A stretch of DNA of 64,000 bases, taken from NCBI RefSeq assembly GCF_014656075.1, contig NZ_BNBS01000015.1, forward strand, positions 23,001 through 87,000. The letters run 5' to 3'. This DNA is from Streptomyces hydrogenans. GTDB lineage: Bacteria; Actinomycetota; Actinomycetes; Streptomycetales; Streptomycetaceae. Both the position numbers and the translations under genes were made by a program. Shown here one piece after another: positions 16,903 through 26,112 of the stretch. Every line of letters begins with the position of its first letter. Position 1 is the stretch's first letter. The notes under the pieces were generated by a model that saw only the letters and a list, made by a program, of their open reading frames with translations, did no database searches and was not told where the DNA came from.

Positions 16903-16943
16903 GGCCGCCCCCGCACGAGGGCCGGGCCCGTGCGGGGGCGGCC
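16903..16943 (+). terminator. Hairpin terminator after the VOC gene
   Basis: A 14-bp perfect stem (GGCCGCCCCCGCAC / GTGCGGGGGCGGCC) with a 13-base loop lies 30 bases after the stop codon. Confidence 0.8.
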
Positions 16944-17097
16944 GCCCCGAGACTGCCACCGGGTGCGCCTCGGGGCCACGGTCCGGCTGGGCGGCGCCCC
17001 GGCCCGGTAGGCGCCGGCGTCCGGTCGCCACCTCCACCCGCCCGGCCCCGGCGCCCGTCGCAAGGAAAGCGGGCGGCTCGTTCCGTACGCTGGCGGC

Positions 17098-17994
17098 ATG
17101 CGTATGCGGCCGACTTTGAGCTGGACACCGACCGGGGACCTGCCGCCGGGGACGACGGACCTGGAGCCGGTGGTCGACGTGGTGCGGGGCGGCGGGGTGC
17201 TGGTGCTCAGCGGGGCCGGGATCTCCACGGAGTCGGGGATCCCGGACTACCGGGGCGAGGGCGGCAGCCTGGCCCGGCACACGCCGATGACGTACCAGGA
17301 CTTCACCGGTGGCGAGCGGGCGCGGCGGCGGTACTGGGCTCGCAGCCACCTCGGGTGGCGGACCTTCGGGCGGGCGCGGCCCAACGACGGGCACCGGGCC
17401 GTGGCCGCCTTCGGGCGGGCCGGGCTGCTGACCGGGGTCATCACGCAGAACGTCGACGGGCTGCACCGGGCCGCCGGGAGCGACGGGGTCGTGGAGCTGC
17501 ACGGCGGTCTCGACCGGGTCGTGTGCCTGTCCTGCGGGGACGTGAGCGCGCGGCGGGAGCTCGCGCGGCGCCTGGAGGAGGCCAATCCGGGGTTCGATCC
17601 GGTGCCCGCCGCGGTCAATCCCGACGGGGACGCCGACCTCACGGACGAGCAGGTCGCGGACTTCCACGTGGTGCCGTGCGTGGTGTGCGGCGGGGTGCTC
17701 AAGCCCGACGTGGTGTTCTTCGGCGAGACCGTGCCCGCGGAGCGGGTGGAGCGCTGCCGGGAGCTGGTGCGGGGCGCCGCGTCGGTGCTGGTGCTGGGTT
17801 CGTCGCTGACGGTGATGTCGGGGCTGCGGTTCGTCCGGCAGGCGGCTCAGGCCGGTACGCCCGTGGTGATCGTCAACAGGGACGCGACGCGGGGGGACAC
17901 GCTCGCCGCGGCCCGGGTCGCCCTGCCGCTCGGGAAGGCGCTCACCTCGGTCGCCGAGCGGCTGGGCATCGCCGTGGAGCGCTCGGAGGGGTGA
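17098..17994 (+). CDS. SIR2-family NAD-dependent protein deacylase
   Basis: A sirtuin removes acyl groups from lysine using NAD. Motifs in order are GAGIS at residues 39-43, the IPDYRG cap, TQNVDGLH at 116-123, catalytic His135, and a zinc knuckle with C143/C146 and C194/C197. GSSLTVMSG and VIVNRD near the C-terminus bind the NAD ribose. The length, 298 aa, and the long zinc module ([26 protein letters not shown]) fit the class II, SIRT4-like bacterial group. It is monocistronic and in Streptomyces is usually one of two or three sirtuins. Confidence 0.92.
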   Translation: MRMRPTLSWTPTGDLPPGTTDLEPVVDVVRGGGVLVLSGAGISTESGIPDYRGEGGSLARHTPMTYQDFTGGERARRRYWARSHLGWRTFGRARPNDGHRAVAAFGRAGLLTGVITQNVDGLHRAAGSDGVVELHGGLDRVVCLSCGDVSARRELARRLEEANPGFDPVPAAVNPDGDADLTDEQVADFHVVPCVVCGGVLKPDVVFFGETVPAERVERCRELVRGAASVLVLGSSLTVMSGLRFVRQAAQAGTPVVIVNRDATRGDTLAAARVALPLGKALTSVAERLGIAVERSEG

Positions 17995-18023
17995 CCGTCG
18001 GCTCTCCCGGCGTCACGGGGCCT

Positions 18024-18809
18024 TCAGATGAGGGCCTGGACGGCGTAGAGGGCGCCGACGGTGGTGGCGAGCGTCGCCAGGAGCAGGCGGAGGGCGCGTT
18101 CGGGGAGGCGGGGCTGGAGGCGGGCGCCGAGGTAGCCGCCGACGAGACCGCCCAGTCCGCAGGCCAGGCCGAGCCACCAGTCGGGGGCGATGTCGCCCGA
18201 GCCGGTGAGGGACAGGACGGCGTACGCGGCGGCGCCGACCACCGAGGTGACGAAGGTCGTCGCGAGCGCCGCCGGGGCCACCCGGGAGACGGGCAGTCCC
18301 CGGGCGACGAGGACCGGGCCGATGAGGGATCCGCCACCGATGCCGTAGATCCCGCCCACCACGCCGACGGCCAGGGCGAGGGCCGTCAGACCGCCCGGGG
18401 AGGGTTCCCGGGCCGCGCCGGTCCGGTGGCGGGCCGGGCGGAGGGTACGCACGAAGAGCCAGGCGCCCAGCGGGAGGAGGAGCGCGGCGATCAGGAGCCG
18501 GAAGACGGTCGGGCCCGGGAGGACGTACACGCGGATCACCGCACCGGCGACCACCCCCGGCAGGGTGCCGGCGACGAGCCGCCGGGCCAGCGGGCCGCGC
18601 AGGGCGCCGTCACGGCGGTAGCGCCAGAGGGCGCCGGGGCCGGCCACCACGTTGAAGAGCAGGTTCGTCGGGGTGACCGCCGGGTTCGGCACGCCGAAGA
18701 CGCTGAGGTGGACCGGCAGGAGGAAGACCGCGCCGGACACCCCCACGGGGGCGGTCACGACCGAGATCAGGAGGCCCGCCGCCAGGCCCGCCCAGACCGT
18801 CCACTCCAC
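18024..18809 (-). CDS. TauE/SafE (TSUP) family permease
   Basis: This 261-aa protein has about eight transmembrane helices in two halves. The first half begins VWAGLAAGLLISVVTAPVGVSGAVFLLPV; the second has LALAVGVVGGIYGIGGGSLIGPVL, the repeated G-x-G-G-G signature of the family. Members export sulfite, sulfoacetate or related organosulfur anions. No sulfur-metabolism gene is adjacent, so the substrate stays open. The gene converges on the sirtuin gene with 29 bases between the stops. Confidence 0.85.
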   Translation of the reverse strand: MEWTVWAGLAAGLLISVVTAPVGVSGAVFLLPVHLSVFGVPNPAVTPTNLLFNVVAGPGALWRYRRDGALRGPLARRLVAGTLPGVVAGAVIRVYVLPGPTVFRLLIAALLLPLGAWLFVRTLRPARHRTGAAREPSPGGLTALALAVGVVGGIYGIGGGSLIGPVLVARGLPVSRVAPAALATTFVTSVVGAAAYAVLSLTGSGDIAPDWWLGLACGLGGLVGGYLGARLQPRLPERALRLLLATLATTVGALYAVQALI

Positions 18810-18816
18810 GTCCCCT

Positions 18817-18990
18817 CCGCCTCCTCGCCGCTCCCCGCGGCCGCTCGCCGTTCCCCGCTGTTCCCCGCCGCTGCTCGCCGGTACCCGCCGCTCCCCGCCG
18901 CTGCTCGATGCTCCCGGCAGCTTCCTCGCTTTTCCCTCCGCCGCTTCCCGCCGCCGCTCGCCGGTCCCCGCCGCTCCCGCCCTCCGCGGC
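18817..18990. repeat. Degenerate GC-rich repeat between LuxR and TauE genes
   Basis: Imperfect copies of a GCTCGCCGGTCCCCGCCGCTCC-like unit fill the gap between two reverse-strand genes. It does not encode a protein. Confidence 0.55.
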
Positions 18991-18993
18991 CGC

Positions 18994-19752
18994 TCAGTGC
19001 GGCGAGGTGATCCCCCACGCCGCCGCCTGCGCGGCTGCCGCGGCCCGGTTGGGGAGGTCGAGCTTGGCGAGGATGTGCTCGATGTGGGTCCCGACGGTAC
19101 GCGGGGTGATGTACAGCAGGGCGGCGATCTGGCGGTTGGTGCGCCCTTCGGTCAGCTCGGCCAGCACTTCCAGCTCGCGCGGCGACAGGCCGCCGGGCCG
19201 TCGCGGACCCGGTCCCGTCCCCGCGGGCGCGGGTGCCTCGCGGGAGTCCACGGCGGCGGCGAGCGACTCGGTGAGCAGGGTGACCACGGCGCGGGCCGGG
19301 TCGGGGGTGGCGCGCGGCCTGCGGATGCTGACGTTCAGCATGCCGACGTACCGGCCGTCGGCGGCGAAGAGGCACTGGGCGACGCCGTCCTCGATGCCGA
19401 GGGGGGCGAGCACGTCCTGGAAGCCCGGCGAGGCGGCCAGGAGCGGCTCGGGGACGTCGCCGAGCCACAGGCCGCCCCGTGCCGGGCTGCGCAGCACGGG
19501 GAAGACCGGGTCGCGGTGGAGGCGGGTCTCGATGTACGCCGTGGCGTCGGCCGGATAGCTCCCGGCCAGCGTGGTGTGGCGGCCCAGCGCCGGGTCCCAG
19601 CGGGTGAGGGAGGCGTGGTCGTGCTCGACCACCTCCGACAGCGCCGCCAGGACCGTGTCGACGCCGGTGGCGCCGGCGGTGGCGCTCCTGGCGGCTTCGC
19701 GGACGTGGACGGCGGCGTCCAGGATGTCCGCTGTGCTGTGCCGTGCTGCCAT
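18994..19752 (-). CDS. LuxR-family transcriptional regulator
   Basis: The C-terminal 65 residues form a LuxR helix-turn-helix: LSPRELEVLAELTEGRTNRQIAALLYITPRTVGTHIEHILAKL. The first 170 residues look like a GAF-type sensor (VLAALSEVVEHDHASLTRWD, then GVAQCLFAADGRYVGMLNVS). There is no receiver domain, so it probably binds a ligand or acts alone. The start ATG (MAARHSTADIL) gives 252 aa. It lies downstream of an amidohydrolase gene on the same strand, with 74 bases between, and might control it. Confidence 0.87.
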   Translation of the reverse strand: MAARHSTADILDAAVHVREAARSATAGATGVDTVLAALSEVVEHDHASLTRWDPALGRHTTLAGSYPADATAYIETRLHRDPVFPVLRSPARGGLWLGDVPEPLLAASPGFQDVLAPLGIEDGVAQCLFAADGRYVGMLNVSIRRPRATPDPARAVVTLLTESLAAAVDSREAPAPAGTGPGPRRPGGLSPRELEVLAELTEGRTNRQIAALLYITPRTVGTHIEHILAKLDLPNRAAAAAQAAAWGITSPH

Positions 19753-19826
19753 CCCCCCAGGATGATCATCTGTTCGGGTGACGTCAATCGCGGGGCCTGT
19801 CGGGCCGGGCTGCGTACAGGTCCGGG

Positions 19827-21536
19827 CTAGGAGGCGGCGGGCCGGGCCTCGTACACCACCCGTCCGTCGAGGACCGTGAGGACGACGGGCATGTCGGGGA
19901 TGGTGTGGGGGTCGGCGCCGAGCAGGTCGCCCTCGACGACGCACAGGTCGGCGACCTTGCCGGTCTCCAGGGAGCCTTTCCAGTCGTCGGCGAAGTCCTG
20001 CCAGGCCGCGTCGATCGTGTACGTGCGGATCGCCTCGGCCAGCGCGATGCGCTGCTCCGGACCGCTGACCCGGCCGGCGGCCTTGGACTCGCGCAGCACC
20101 ATCGTGGCGACGCCCTGGCGCCAGTCCGGGTGGGTGACGGGGGCGTCGGAGCCGCTGGCGACGCGGACGCCGGCGTCGAGGGCGTCGCGGTAGGGCCAGG
20201 CGTAGGCGGCCCGGCCGGCGCCGACGAACTCCTCCTCCATGTCGGCGACGGTCCACTTGATGGTGGGGTTCATGTTGACGCCGTAGTCGTGGGCGGCGAG
20301 CACCTTCATGGCGTGCGGGGTGAGGAAGTCGCCGTGGATGACGTAGTGGCGGGCGTCGTCGCGCGGGTGCGCGGCCGCGGCGGCGGCGAAGGCGTCCGTG
20401 ACGGTGTCGATGGCCCGGTCGCCGGTGGCGTGGACGCCGAGCTGGTGTCCCGCTGCGTGGGCGTGCCGGATCATCGCGCCGATCTCCGCGATCCGGTCGT
20501 CGTCGAGGTCGCCGCCGACGCAGAGGGAGCCGCAGCCGCCGCCGACGTACGGCTCGTGCATCCAGGCCGTCTTGTTGGGGACGATGCCGTCGGCGAAGAC
20601 CTTCACGCCGTGGATCGCGAGGCGGCGCGGGTCGTCCTCCCCCGCGACGTCGAGGGCGTCGAGGGTGCGGGCGAACTCCTCGGCGGTGCCGGCCATGCCG
20701 GTGGGCAGGAGCAGGACGCCGACGCGGGCGGTCAGTTCGCCGTCGGCGAGGAGCCGACGGTAGACCTCCAGGGTCTCCGTGCCGAGGGCGCCGCGCATGA
20801 TGCCGTCGCCGCCGGGGCCGAGGCCGGGCTCGGTGTAGCTGGTGACGCCGAGCCGGGCGAGCGTGGCGAGGGCGGACTTGATCGCGTCGGTCCGTTCCTG
20901 GCGGTCGAGCGGCGGCAGGGCGTTCTGCACGAGGGCCTGCGCGCCCTCGTGGAGCAGGCCGGTCGGTTCCCCTGCTTCGTCCGTGACGACGGCCCCGCCG
21001 GGCGGCGCGACGGTGTGCCGGTCGATGCCGATCAGCTCCAGGGCCTTGGAGTTGACCCAGGTGGCGTGGCCGGAGAAGGAGTACAGGACGACGGGGTGGT
21101 CGGGGCTGACGGCGTCGAGGTCGCCGCGCGCGGGGTGCCGGGACGGGTCGGCGACGCACTCGGCGAGATAGCCGGTGTCCCAGCCGTGTCCGGTGATCCA
21201 CTGCCCCGCGGAGGCCCGTCCGACGGCCTCGCGCACCGCCCCGGCGACCTCGGCGAGCGAGGAGACGGCGGAGTGGCCGACCTCCACCGAGAGCGGCGGG
21301 CTCGCCATGCCGAAGGCGCAGCCGTGCAGGTGGGAGTCGTTGATGCCGGGCAGCAGCGTCGCGCCCTCCAGGTCGACGACCCGGGTGTCGGGGCCGATGA
21401 GCGCGGCGACGTCCTCCCGGGTGCCCACGGCGCTGATGACCGAGCCGGTCACCGCCAGCGCCTCGACCACCGAGAACTCCGCGTCGACGGTGACCACCCG
21501 TCCGCCGACGAAGACCAGATCCGCATACGTACCCAC
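19827..21536 (-). CDS. Amidohydrolase, YtcJ-like (Amidohydro_3)
   Basis: This is a metal-dependent hydrolase of 569 aa. The N-terminal beta-sandwich (ADLVFVGGRVVTVD) leads to the HxH-type metal site in LLPGINDSHLHGCAFG. It continues with SGHATWVNSKAL, GVKVFADG, a His in GVHATGDRAIDTV, a His in HYVIHGDFLTP and the catalytic Asp in ASGSDAPVTHPDW, then closes with TGKVADLCVVEGDLL. This pattern fits the YtcJ/NfdA N-substituted formamide deformylase group. GTG at 21536 is chosen as start because AAAGGA lies upstream and the preceding residues are not conserved. No signal peptide, hence cytoplasmic. Confidence 0.88.
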   Translation of the reverse strand: MGTYADLVFVGGRVVTVDAEFSVVEALAVTGSVISAVGTREDVAALIGPDTRVVDLEGATLLPGINDSHLHGCAFGMASPPLSVEVGHSAVSSLAEVAGAVREAVGRASAGQWITGHGWDTGYLAECVADPSRHPARGDLDAVSPDHPVVLYSFSGHATWVNSKALELIGIDRHTVAPPGGAVVTDEAGEPTGLLHEGAQALVQNALPPLDRQERTDAIKSALATLARLGVTSYTEPGLGPGGDGIMRGALGTETLEVYRRLLADGELTARVGVLLLPTGMAGTAEEFARTLDALDVAGEDDPRRLAIHGVKVFADGIVPNKTAWMHEPYVGGGCGSLCVGGDLDDDRIAEIGAMIRHAHAAGHQLGVHATGDRAIDTVTDAFAAAAAAHPRDDARHYVIHGDFLTPHAMKVLAAHDYGVNMNPTIKWTVADMEEEFVGAGRAAYAWPYRDALDAGVRVASGSDAPVTHPDWRQGVATMVLRESKAAGRVSGPEQRIALAEAIRTYTIDAAWQDFADDWKGSLETGKVADLCVVEGDLLGADPHTIPDMPVVLTVLDGRVVYEARPAAS

Positions 21537-21751
21537 AGCAGGGTCCTTTCGAAGACCGGGCGCCCCCTGGGCACCCGTGAACGATCTCCGAGGACTCTCT
21601 CCGGGCGGGCCTCCGCCGCACATCGGTCATTCCACCGATACGGGTGCCCCGGCCGGGCTCCGTGCACCTGTCCTCGGCAGGGCGTCCGCACCCGGGACCG
21701 CCCGGTGCGACCGGGCCTGCCGGTTCCGCCGGACGCCGGACGCGGCCGGGG

Positions 21752-23572
21752 CTATCGGCCGGTTTCCGGCTCGTCGGTTCCCGGCTCGTCGGTGTCCGGC
21801 TCGTCGGTGTCCGGCTCGTCGGTTTCCGGCTCGTCGGTTTCCGGGGAGGGGCGGTGGGTGGTGTGGCGGAGGGCGAGGAGGGTGACGTCGTCGGAGCGGT
21901 GGGGGCCGTCGAGGCGGGCCACCAAGGCGTCGGCGTACGCCTGGAGGCCGGCGTGGTCGCGGAGGGCGGGGCGGGTGCGCAGGAGGTCTCCGGCGGCGTC
22001 GAGGAGACGGGTGGTGTCCTCGTCGGGGTCGGTGGCGCGGCGTTCGATCAGGCCGTCGGAGTAGAGCAGGACGACGTCGTCCTCGGCCAGCGGGGTCTCC
22101 GAGGCGGAGTAGGGCTGGTCGGGGAGGACGCCGAGGGTGAGTCCGGGGCCTCCGGGCGGGGCGGGCAGGAGGGTGGCGCGGCCGTCCCTGAGGAGGACGG
22201 GGAGGGGGTGGCCCGCGCAGGTCCAGCGGAGCAGGCCGCGCTCGGGGTGGTAGCGGGCGATGACGGCGGTGGCGGTGGATTCGACGCCGTCGTCGCAGGC
22301 CATGTCGTTGAGCCAGTGGGTGAGTTGTTCGACGGGGGCGTCGGTGTAGACGAGTCCGGCCAGGGCGTAGCGGAGCTTGGCCATGAGGGTGACCGCGTCC
22401 AGTCCGTGGCCCCGGGCGTCGCCGAGGGCCAGCAGGAGTCGGCCGTCGGGAAGTTTGCGGGCCTTGTACCAGTCGCCGCCGACGCCCGAGCCGGTGGAGT
22501 CGGGCCGGTAGACGACGGCGGTGTCGATGCCGGAGGAGGCGAGTCCGCCCGGGGAGCGGGGCAGGACGGCCTCGCGGAGGGAGTCGGCGACCTCGGCGAG
22601 GGCCTCGGCGCGGGCGCGCTGGCGGCGGGCCTCCGTGCCGGCGGCTTCGGCGAGGGCGCGGCGGCGGGTGTCGTCGGTGATGTCGACGAGGACGGCGCGG
22701 ACGGCCCAGACCGGTCCGCCGCGGGGCCGTGCCGGTTCGGCGACGACCCGGATGACGCGCTCGTAGCCGCCTTTCAGGCGCAGGGCGCACTCGGAGCGGC
22801 GCTTGCGGAGGAAGACGTCGTAGAGGAGGCGGTAGAGCTCGGGGAGGCTCGCGGGGACGGCGAGGTCGGCGAGGGCGAGGAGGTCGGCGGGGACGGGGAC
22901 GCCGGGGGCGAGGCCGAGGACGTGGCCGAAGCCGAGGGAGGGGGCGACGGTGCCGTCGGCGACGTTCCACTCCGCCCAGCAGGTGCGGACGAGCTTCTGC
23001 GCGGCGACGGCCATCCGGACGCGGTGGCCGGGCTCCCAGGTGACGAGCAGGTGGTCGCCGCAGGGTGCGACGACGACGTCGTTGCTGAGCCGGGCCGGGG
23101 GGCCTTCGGCCCGGGGGATGAACCACTCCACGATCTCGGGGCCCTGGGGCGCGCGTTCGTGGTGGGCGTCGGCGAGCATGCGGGGCAGGCCGGTGTCCTC
23201 CAGGACGGGGAAGCGGTCGAAGAGGCGGACCGGGCCGGACCAGTGGGACACCGACGCGGCGGGGACGTGGGTGCGGGAGTAGGCGACGGCGCGGGTGTTC
23301 TGGGTGAGGTAGAGGAAGTCGGTGATCCGGCCGTCGGCGCCGAGGAGGGGGGCGACGAGGAGCGCGGCCGCCGGGAAGGCGTCGAGGAGTTCCTGCACGG
23401 GGGCGGGGACGGGTGGGGGCGGATCGGCGGACGGGTCGGCGGGGGCGTGCGGCCTGGAGGGGCGGGTCCGGGCGTAGACCCCGATGCGGTCGCGCTGGGC
23501 GTCGAGGAGGGCGCGGAGGGCCTGGCGGTCCAGGGCCGATCGGGGGTCCTGGCCGGTGGGGACGGGCTCCAT
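21752..23572 (-). CDS. PAS-containing SpoIIE-type PP2C phosphatase
   Basis: The product is a 606-aa regulator likely to dephosphorylate an anti-anti-sigma factor. A PAS-like region (LLVAPLLGADGRITDFLYLTQNTRAVAY) starts near residue 70, a second PAS/PAC-like part ends in VRAVLVDITDD, a short coiled coil follows, and the SpoIIE/PP2C domain runs from about residue 340. Metal-binding motifs are SGVGGDWYKA, LALGDARGHGLDAV and LLYSDGLIE, with DDVTLLALR at the end. The C-terminus is a five-residue repeat, DEPET/DEPDT, copied about five times. Confidence 0.9.
   Translation of the reverse strand: MEPVPTGQDPRSALDRQALRALLDAQRDRIGVYARTRPSRPHAPADPSADPPPPVPAPVQELLDAFPAAALLVAPLLGADGRITDFLYLTQNTRAVAYSRTHVPAASVSHWSGPVRLFDRFPVLEDTGLPRMLADAHHERAPQGPEIVEWFIPRAEGPPARLSNDVVVAPCGDHLLVTWEPGHRVRMAVAAQKLVRTCWAEWNVADGTVAPSLGFGHVLGLAPGVPVPADLLALADLAVPASLPELYRLLYDVFLRKRRSECALRLKGGYERVIRVVAEPARPRGGPVWAVRAVLVDITDDTRRRALAEAAGTEARRQRARAEALAEVADSLREAVLPRSPGGLASSGIDTAVVYRPDSTGSGVGGDWYKARKLPDGRLLLALGDARGHGLDAVTLMAKLRYALAGLVYTDAPVEQLTHWLNDMACDDGVESTATAVIARYHPERGLLRWTCAGHPLPVLLRDGRATLLPAPPGGPGLTLGVLPDQPYSASETPLAEDDVVLLYSDGLIERRATDPDEDTTRLLDAAGDLLRTRPALRDHAGLQAYADALVARLDGPHRSDDVTLLALRHTTHRPSPETDEPETDEPDTDEPDTDEPGTDEPETGR
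21761..21844. repeat. 15-bp tandem repeat at the 3' end of the phosphatase gene
   Basis: Five units of GGTTTCCGGCTCGTC with one or two changes each, plus a partial sixth, encode the Thr-Asp-Glu-Pro-Glu/Asp tail. The unit length is a multiple of three, so copy number can change in frame. Confidence 0.85.
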
Positions 23573-23706
23573 GGGGCAGGACCTTTCCGTGGGCCGCCGA
23601 GGGGACGGGGCTCGGTCGCCGTCTCGTCGCCCGGGGTCGGAGGGCCGCGCCGGTCAGGGCCTTCGTCCCGGTGGAGAGATCGACCTCACACTGTAATGTG
23701 CACCAT

Positions 23707-24807
23707 ATGCCCGAAATGTTCGATTCTTCGGATGTGACTGGTCTGAGCGGCGCCGGGCCCTCCCCTCTCGCCGGAACGCACATCCTCCTCGGCGAACGGA
23801 ACGCGGAGACCGCCGCGCGCTTCACCCGGACCCTGCGCGAGCACGGCGCCGCCTCGGTGCACACCGTCGGCTCGCCGGAGGAGTTCCTGCGGGCCGGCGG
23901 TGCCCCGCCCGCCCCCGTACGGTTCTGGGACGCGGCCGTCTGGCACACCGGATTCGGCGGGGACGACGGCTCGCTGGGGCGGTTCCTGGAGGACTGGCGG
24001 GCCCAGCATCCCGGGATCCCCGTGATCGTCACCGACGACGCCCCCAGCGCCCGGCTGGCGGTCGCCGCCCTGCGCGGCCGCGCCGCCGACCTGGTCGAAC
24101 GCTCCGACCCGGAGGGACTGGCGGTGGCCGTCGCCCGGGCCGTCGCGGAACGGGCGGACCCGCTCGGCGTCGAGGGCTCCGGACAGGGGCAACTGCGGAT
24201 GCTGGTGGTCGGCGCCCATCCGGACGACGTCGAGATCGGCATGGGCGGCACCATCCACCGCCGCGCGCACAGCGGCTGGGACGTCACCGTCCTCACCATG
24301 TCCGGCGGCGGAAACGGGGGCGATCCCGCCCGGCGCCGGAAGGAGGCGCACCGCGCCGCCGAGACGCTGGGCGCCCGGCTCCGCATGGAGGACCTCCCCG
24401 ACGGCTCCATGGTGGACGACCGGTCCACCGTGGAGGCGGTCGAGCGCGCGGTCGCCGACGTCTCCCCGGACGTCGTCGTCGTGCATTCCGAGAGCGACAC
24501 CCACCAGGACCACCGTGCCGTGCACCGGGCCACCCTCGTGGCCTGCCGCAAGGTGGCCCGGCTCGCCTGTTACCAGTCGCCGTCGGCCACCGTGTCCTAC
24601 CGGCCGAACCGCTTCATCGAACTGAGCGAGGTCGACGTCGCGGCCAAGCTCGCCGCGATCGCGGCGCACGACTCGCAGGCGTCCAGCCGCTGGTACCTCG
24701 ACGAGGACCTGCTGCGCTCCACCGCCCGCTACTGGGGCCGCTTCTCCCAGACCCGCTACGCCGAACCCCTGGAGCTCGTCCATGAGCGCAACCCCGTCCT
24801 CCTCTGA
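23707..24807 (+). CDS. PIG-L (LmbE-like) deacetylase with N-terminal receiver-like domain
   Basis: PIG-L enzymes are zinc N-deacetylases acting on N-acetylglucosamine-type groups. The catalytic motif HPDD is at residues 171-174 (VVGAHPDDVEIGMGG), and the third ligand region is HQDH at 266-269. Residues 23-150 form an extra domain (THILLGERNAETAARFTRTLREHG, then FWDAAVWHTG, then PVIVTDDAPSARLAVAALR) resembling a response-regulator receiver whose phospho-acceptor Asp is not evident. The ATG at 23707 has no clear ribosome site; a GTG three codons upstream is possible and the message may be leaderless. The stop overlaps the ATP-grasp start by 26 bases, so both are co-translated. Confidence 0.85.
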   Translation: MPEMFDSSDVTGLSGAGPSPLAGTHILLGERNAETAARFTRTLREHGAASVHTVGSPEEFLRAGGAPPAPVRFWDAAVWHTGFGGDDGSLGRFLEDWRAQHPGIPVIVTDDAPSARLAVAALRGRAADLVERSDPEGLAVAVARAVAERADPLGVEGSGQGQLRMLVVGAHPDDVEIGMGGTIHRRAHSGWDVTVLTMSGGGNGGDPARRRKEAHRAAETLGARLRMEDLPDGSMVDDRSTVEAVERAVADVSPDVVVVHSESDTHQDHRAVHRATLVACRKVARLACYQSPSATVSYRPNRFIELSEVDVAAKLAAIAAHDSQASSRWYLDEDLLRSTARYWGRFSQTRYAEPLELVHERNPVLL

Positions 24808-25873
24808 CCCCGCGCCCGCCCCGGTGCCCGACCTGACGCTGCCGCTGGGCAGACCGCCCCGGGTCCTGGTCACGGGGGCGGGCGGGCCGTCCGGCGTGTG
24901 CTTCCTGCGCGCCCTGGACGGCGCGGCCGAGCGGTACGCGGCGGACCTGGACCCCAACGGCGCGGGGCTGTACCTCGTCCCGCGCGCCTACCGGATGCTG
25001 GTGCCGCCCGGCGCCGCCCCCGGCTACGCCGAGGCGCTGCTGCGGCTGTGCGCGCGGCACGAGATCGACGTCCTGGTGCCGACCGTGGACGCCGAGCTGG
25101 TGGCGCTGGCCCACGCGGCCCGCGCCTTCGAAGCCGCGGGCGTGCGGGTGCTGGTCTCCTCCGCCGAGGCCCTGGAGACCTGCCTGGACAAGTGGCGGCT
25201 CGCCGAGGCGTGCCAGGGCGCGGTACGGCTGCCGGACACCCGGCTCGTCGGCGCGCCGGGCGCGGCGGAGCCCGCGGGAGGCTTCCCCGCGATCGCCAAG
25301 CCGCGCACCGGCTCCGGGTCGCGCGGGATCGTCCTCGTCCGCTCGGCCGGGGAGCTGGCCGGGCTGCCGCAGGACGGCTCGTACCTGCTCCAGGAGTTCC
25401 TGCCGGGCACCGAGTACTCGGTCGACGTGCTGACGGACGCGGCGGGGCGGGTGGTCGCGGCCGTGCCGCGCGCCCGGGACAAGACGGACTCGGGCATCGT
25501 CGTGGCCGGGCGCGTGCTGGACCTGCCGGAGCTGTCCGGGATCGCCGAGGACACGGTCCGCACCCTCGGGCTGCGCGGCGTCCTCAACGTCCAGGTCCGC
25601 GAGGACCGGGCCGGGAAGGCCGCCCTCCTGGAGGTCAACCCCCGCCCGCCCGGCGGCATGTCGCTGACCGTGGCCGCCGGAGTGGACATGCCGAAGTGGG
25701 CGGTCGCCTCGCTCCTCGGCATGGAGCTGCCGGACCGCGTCCTCCAGCGCGAGACCGCGGTCGTCCGCCACTGGCAGGACGTCGTCCTCGCCCCGCGCGA
25801 ACTCGGCGACATGGGCGACGTCACCGAGTCCGCCCCGCCGGCCGTCGAAGGAGACCGGGAGGCGGCGGCGTGA
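24782..25873 (+). CDS. ATP-grasp domain protein
   Basis: ATP-grasp enzymes ligate a carboxylate to an amine or thiol through an acyl phosphate. The preATP-grasp Rossmann part begins RVLVTGAGGPSGVCFLRAL (residues 27-45), like the CarB/PylC-type group. The ATP-binding strands are FPAIAKPRTGSGSRGIVLV (168-186) and YLLQEFLPGTEYSVDVL (201-217). The metal-binding end is ALLEVNPRPPGGM (281-293). Length is 363 aa. It overlaps the PIG-L gene by 26 bases and its TGA overlaps a GTG of the next small frame, so it belongs to the same operon. I infer aminoacylation of, or ligation to, the deacetylated amino sugar. Confidence 0.88.
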   Translation: MSATPSSSDPAPAPVPDLTLPLGRPPRVLVTGAGGPSGVCFLRALDGAAERYAADLDPNGAGLYLVPRAYRMLVPPGAAPGYAEALLRLCARHEIDVLVPTVDAELVALAHAARAFEAAGVRVLVSSAEALETCLDKWRLAEACQGAVRLPDTRLVGAPGAAEPAGGFPAIAKPRTGSGSRGIVLVRSAGELAGLPQDGSYLLQEFLPGTEYSVDVLTDAAGRVVAAVPRARDKTDSGIVVAGRVLDLPELSGIAEDTVRTLGLRGVLNVQVREDRAGKAALLEVNPRPPGGMSLTVAAGVDMPKWAVASLLGMELPDRVLQRETAVVRHWQDVVLAPRELGDMGDVTESAPPAVEGDREAAA

Positions 25874-26112
25874 CCGGCCGGGCGGCTGCGGCGGAGGCCC
25901 CGCCGCGCACCGGCCTCCCCGCCCCCACCGACCACTCCGACGGGCACGGCTCCGTACGGGCCCCGCTCGACGAGGACGGCGTCGGCGCGGCTCCGCTCGC
26001 GCCCCTGGTCCGGGCCGGCGGCGGCGTCCACCGGGCGCGGGCCGCGGGCCGCTTCCCCTCGGGCCCGGAGGCGCTCGTACGGTCCACACCGGAGGAACGG
26101 TGCACACGCTGA
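25870..26112 (+). CDS. Possible small protein between ATP-grasp and GT2 genes, 80 aa
   Basis: A GTG overlaps the ATP-grasp TGA (GTGA), and the frame ends with a TGA at 26110-26112, 13 bases inside the glycosyltransferase gene. Such double overlap is what a translationally coupled gene looks like. Against it, the product (RAAAEAPPRTGLPAP, then VRAPLDEDGVGAAPLAPLV, then PEERCTR) is low in complexity and matches no family I know. It may instead be a 226-base untranslated spacer whose frame is open by chance. Confidence 0.35.
   Translation: MTGRAAAAEAPPRTGLPAPTDHSDGHGSVRAPLDEDGVGAAPLAPLVRAGGGVHRARAAGRFPSGPEALVRSTPEERCTR

Noticed and set aside
18994..21630. Continuous 878-codon reverse frame across LuxR and amidohydrolase genes
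   Set aside because: Only the last 252 codons encode a recognisable protein; the rest is an arginine-rich shadow of the amidohydrolase frame.
21761..21844. Intergenic regulatory iteron array
   Set aside because: The 15-bp units are in frame inside the phosphatase gene and encode its acidic tail.
21627..24551. 974-codon reverse frame over the phosphatase and PIG-L genes
   Set aside because: Composition is Arg/Pro repeats with no motif, while both real genes lie in other frames or on the other strand.
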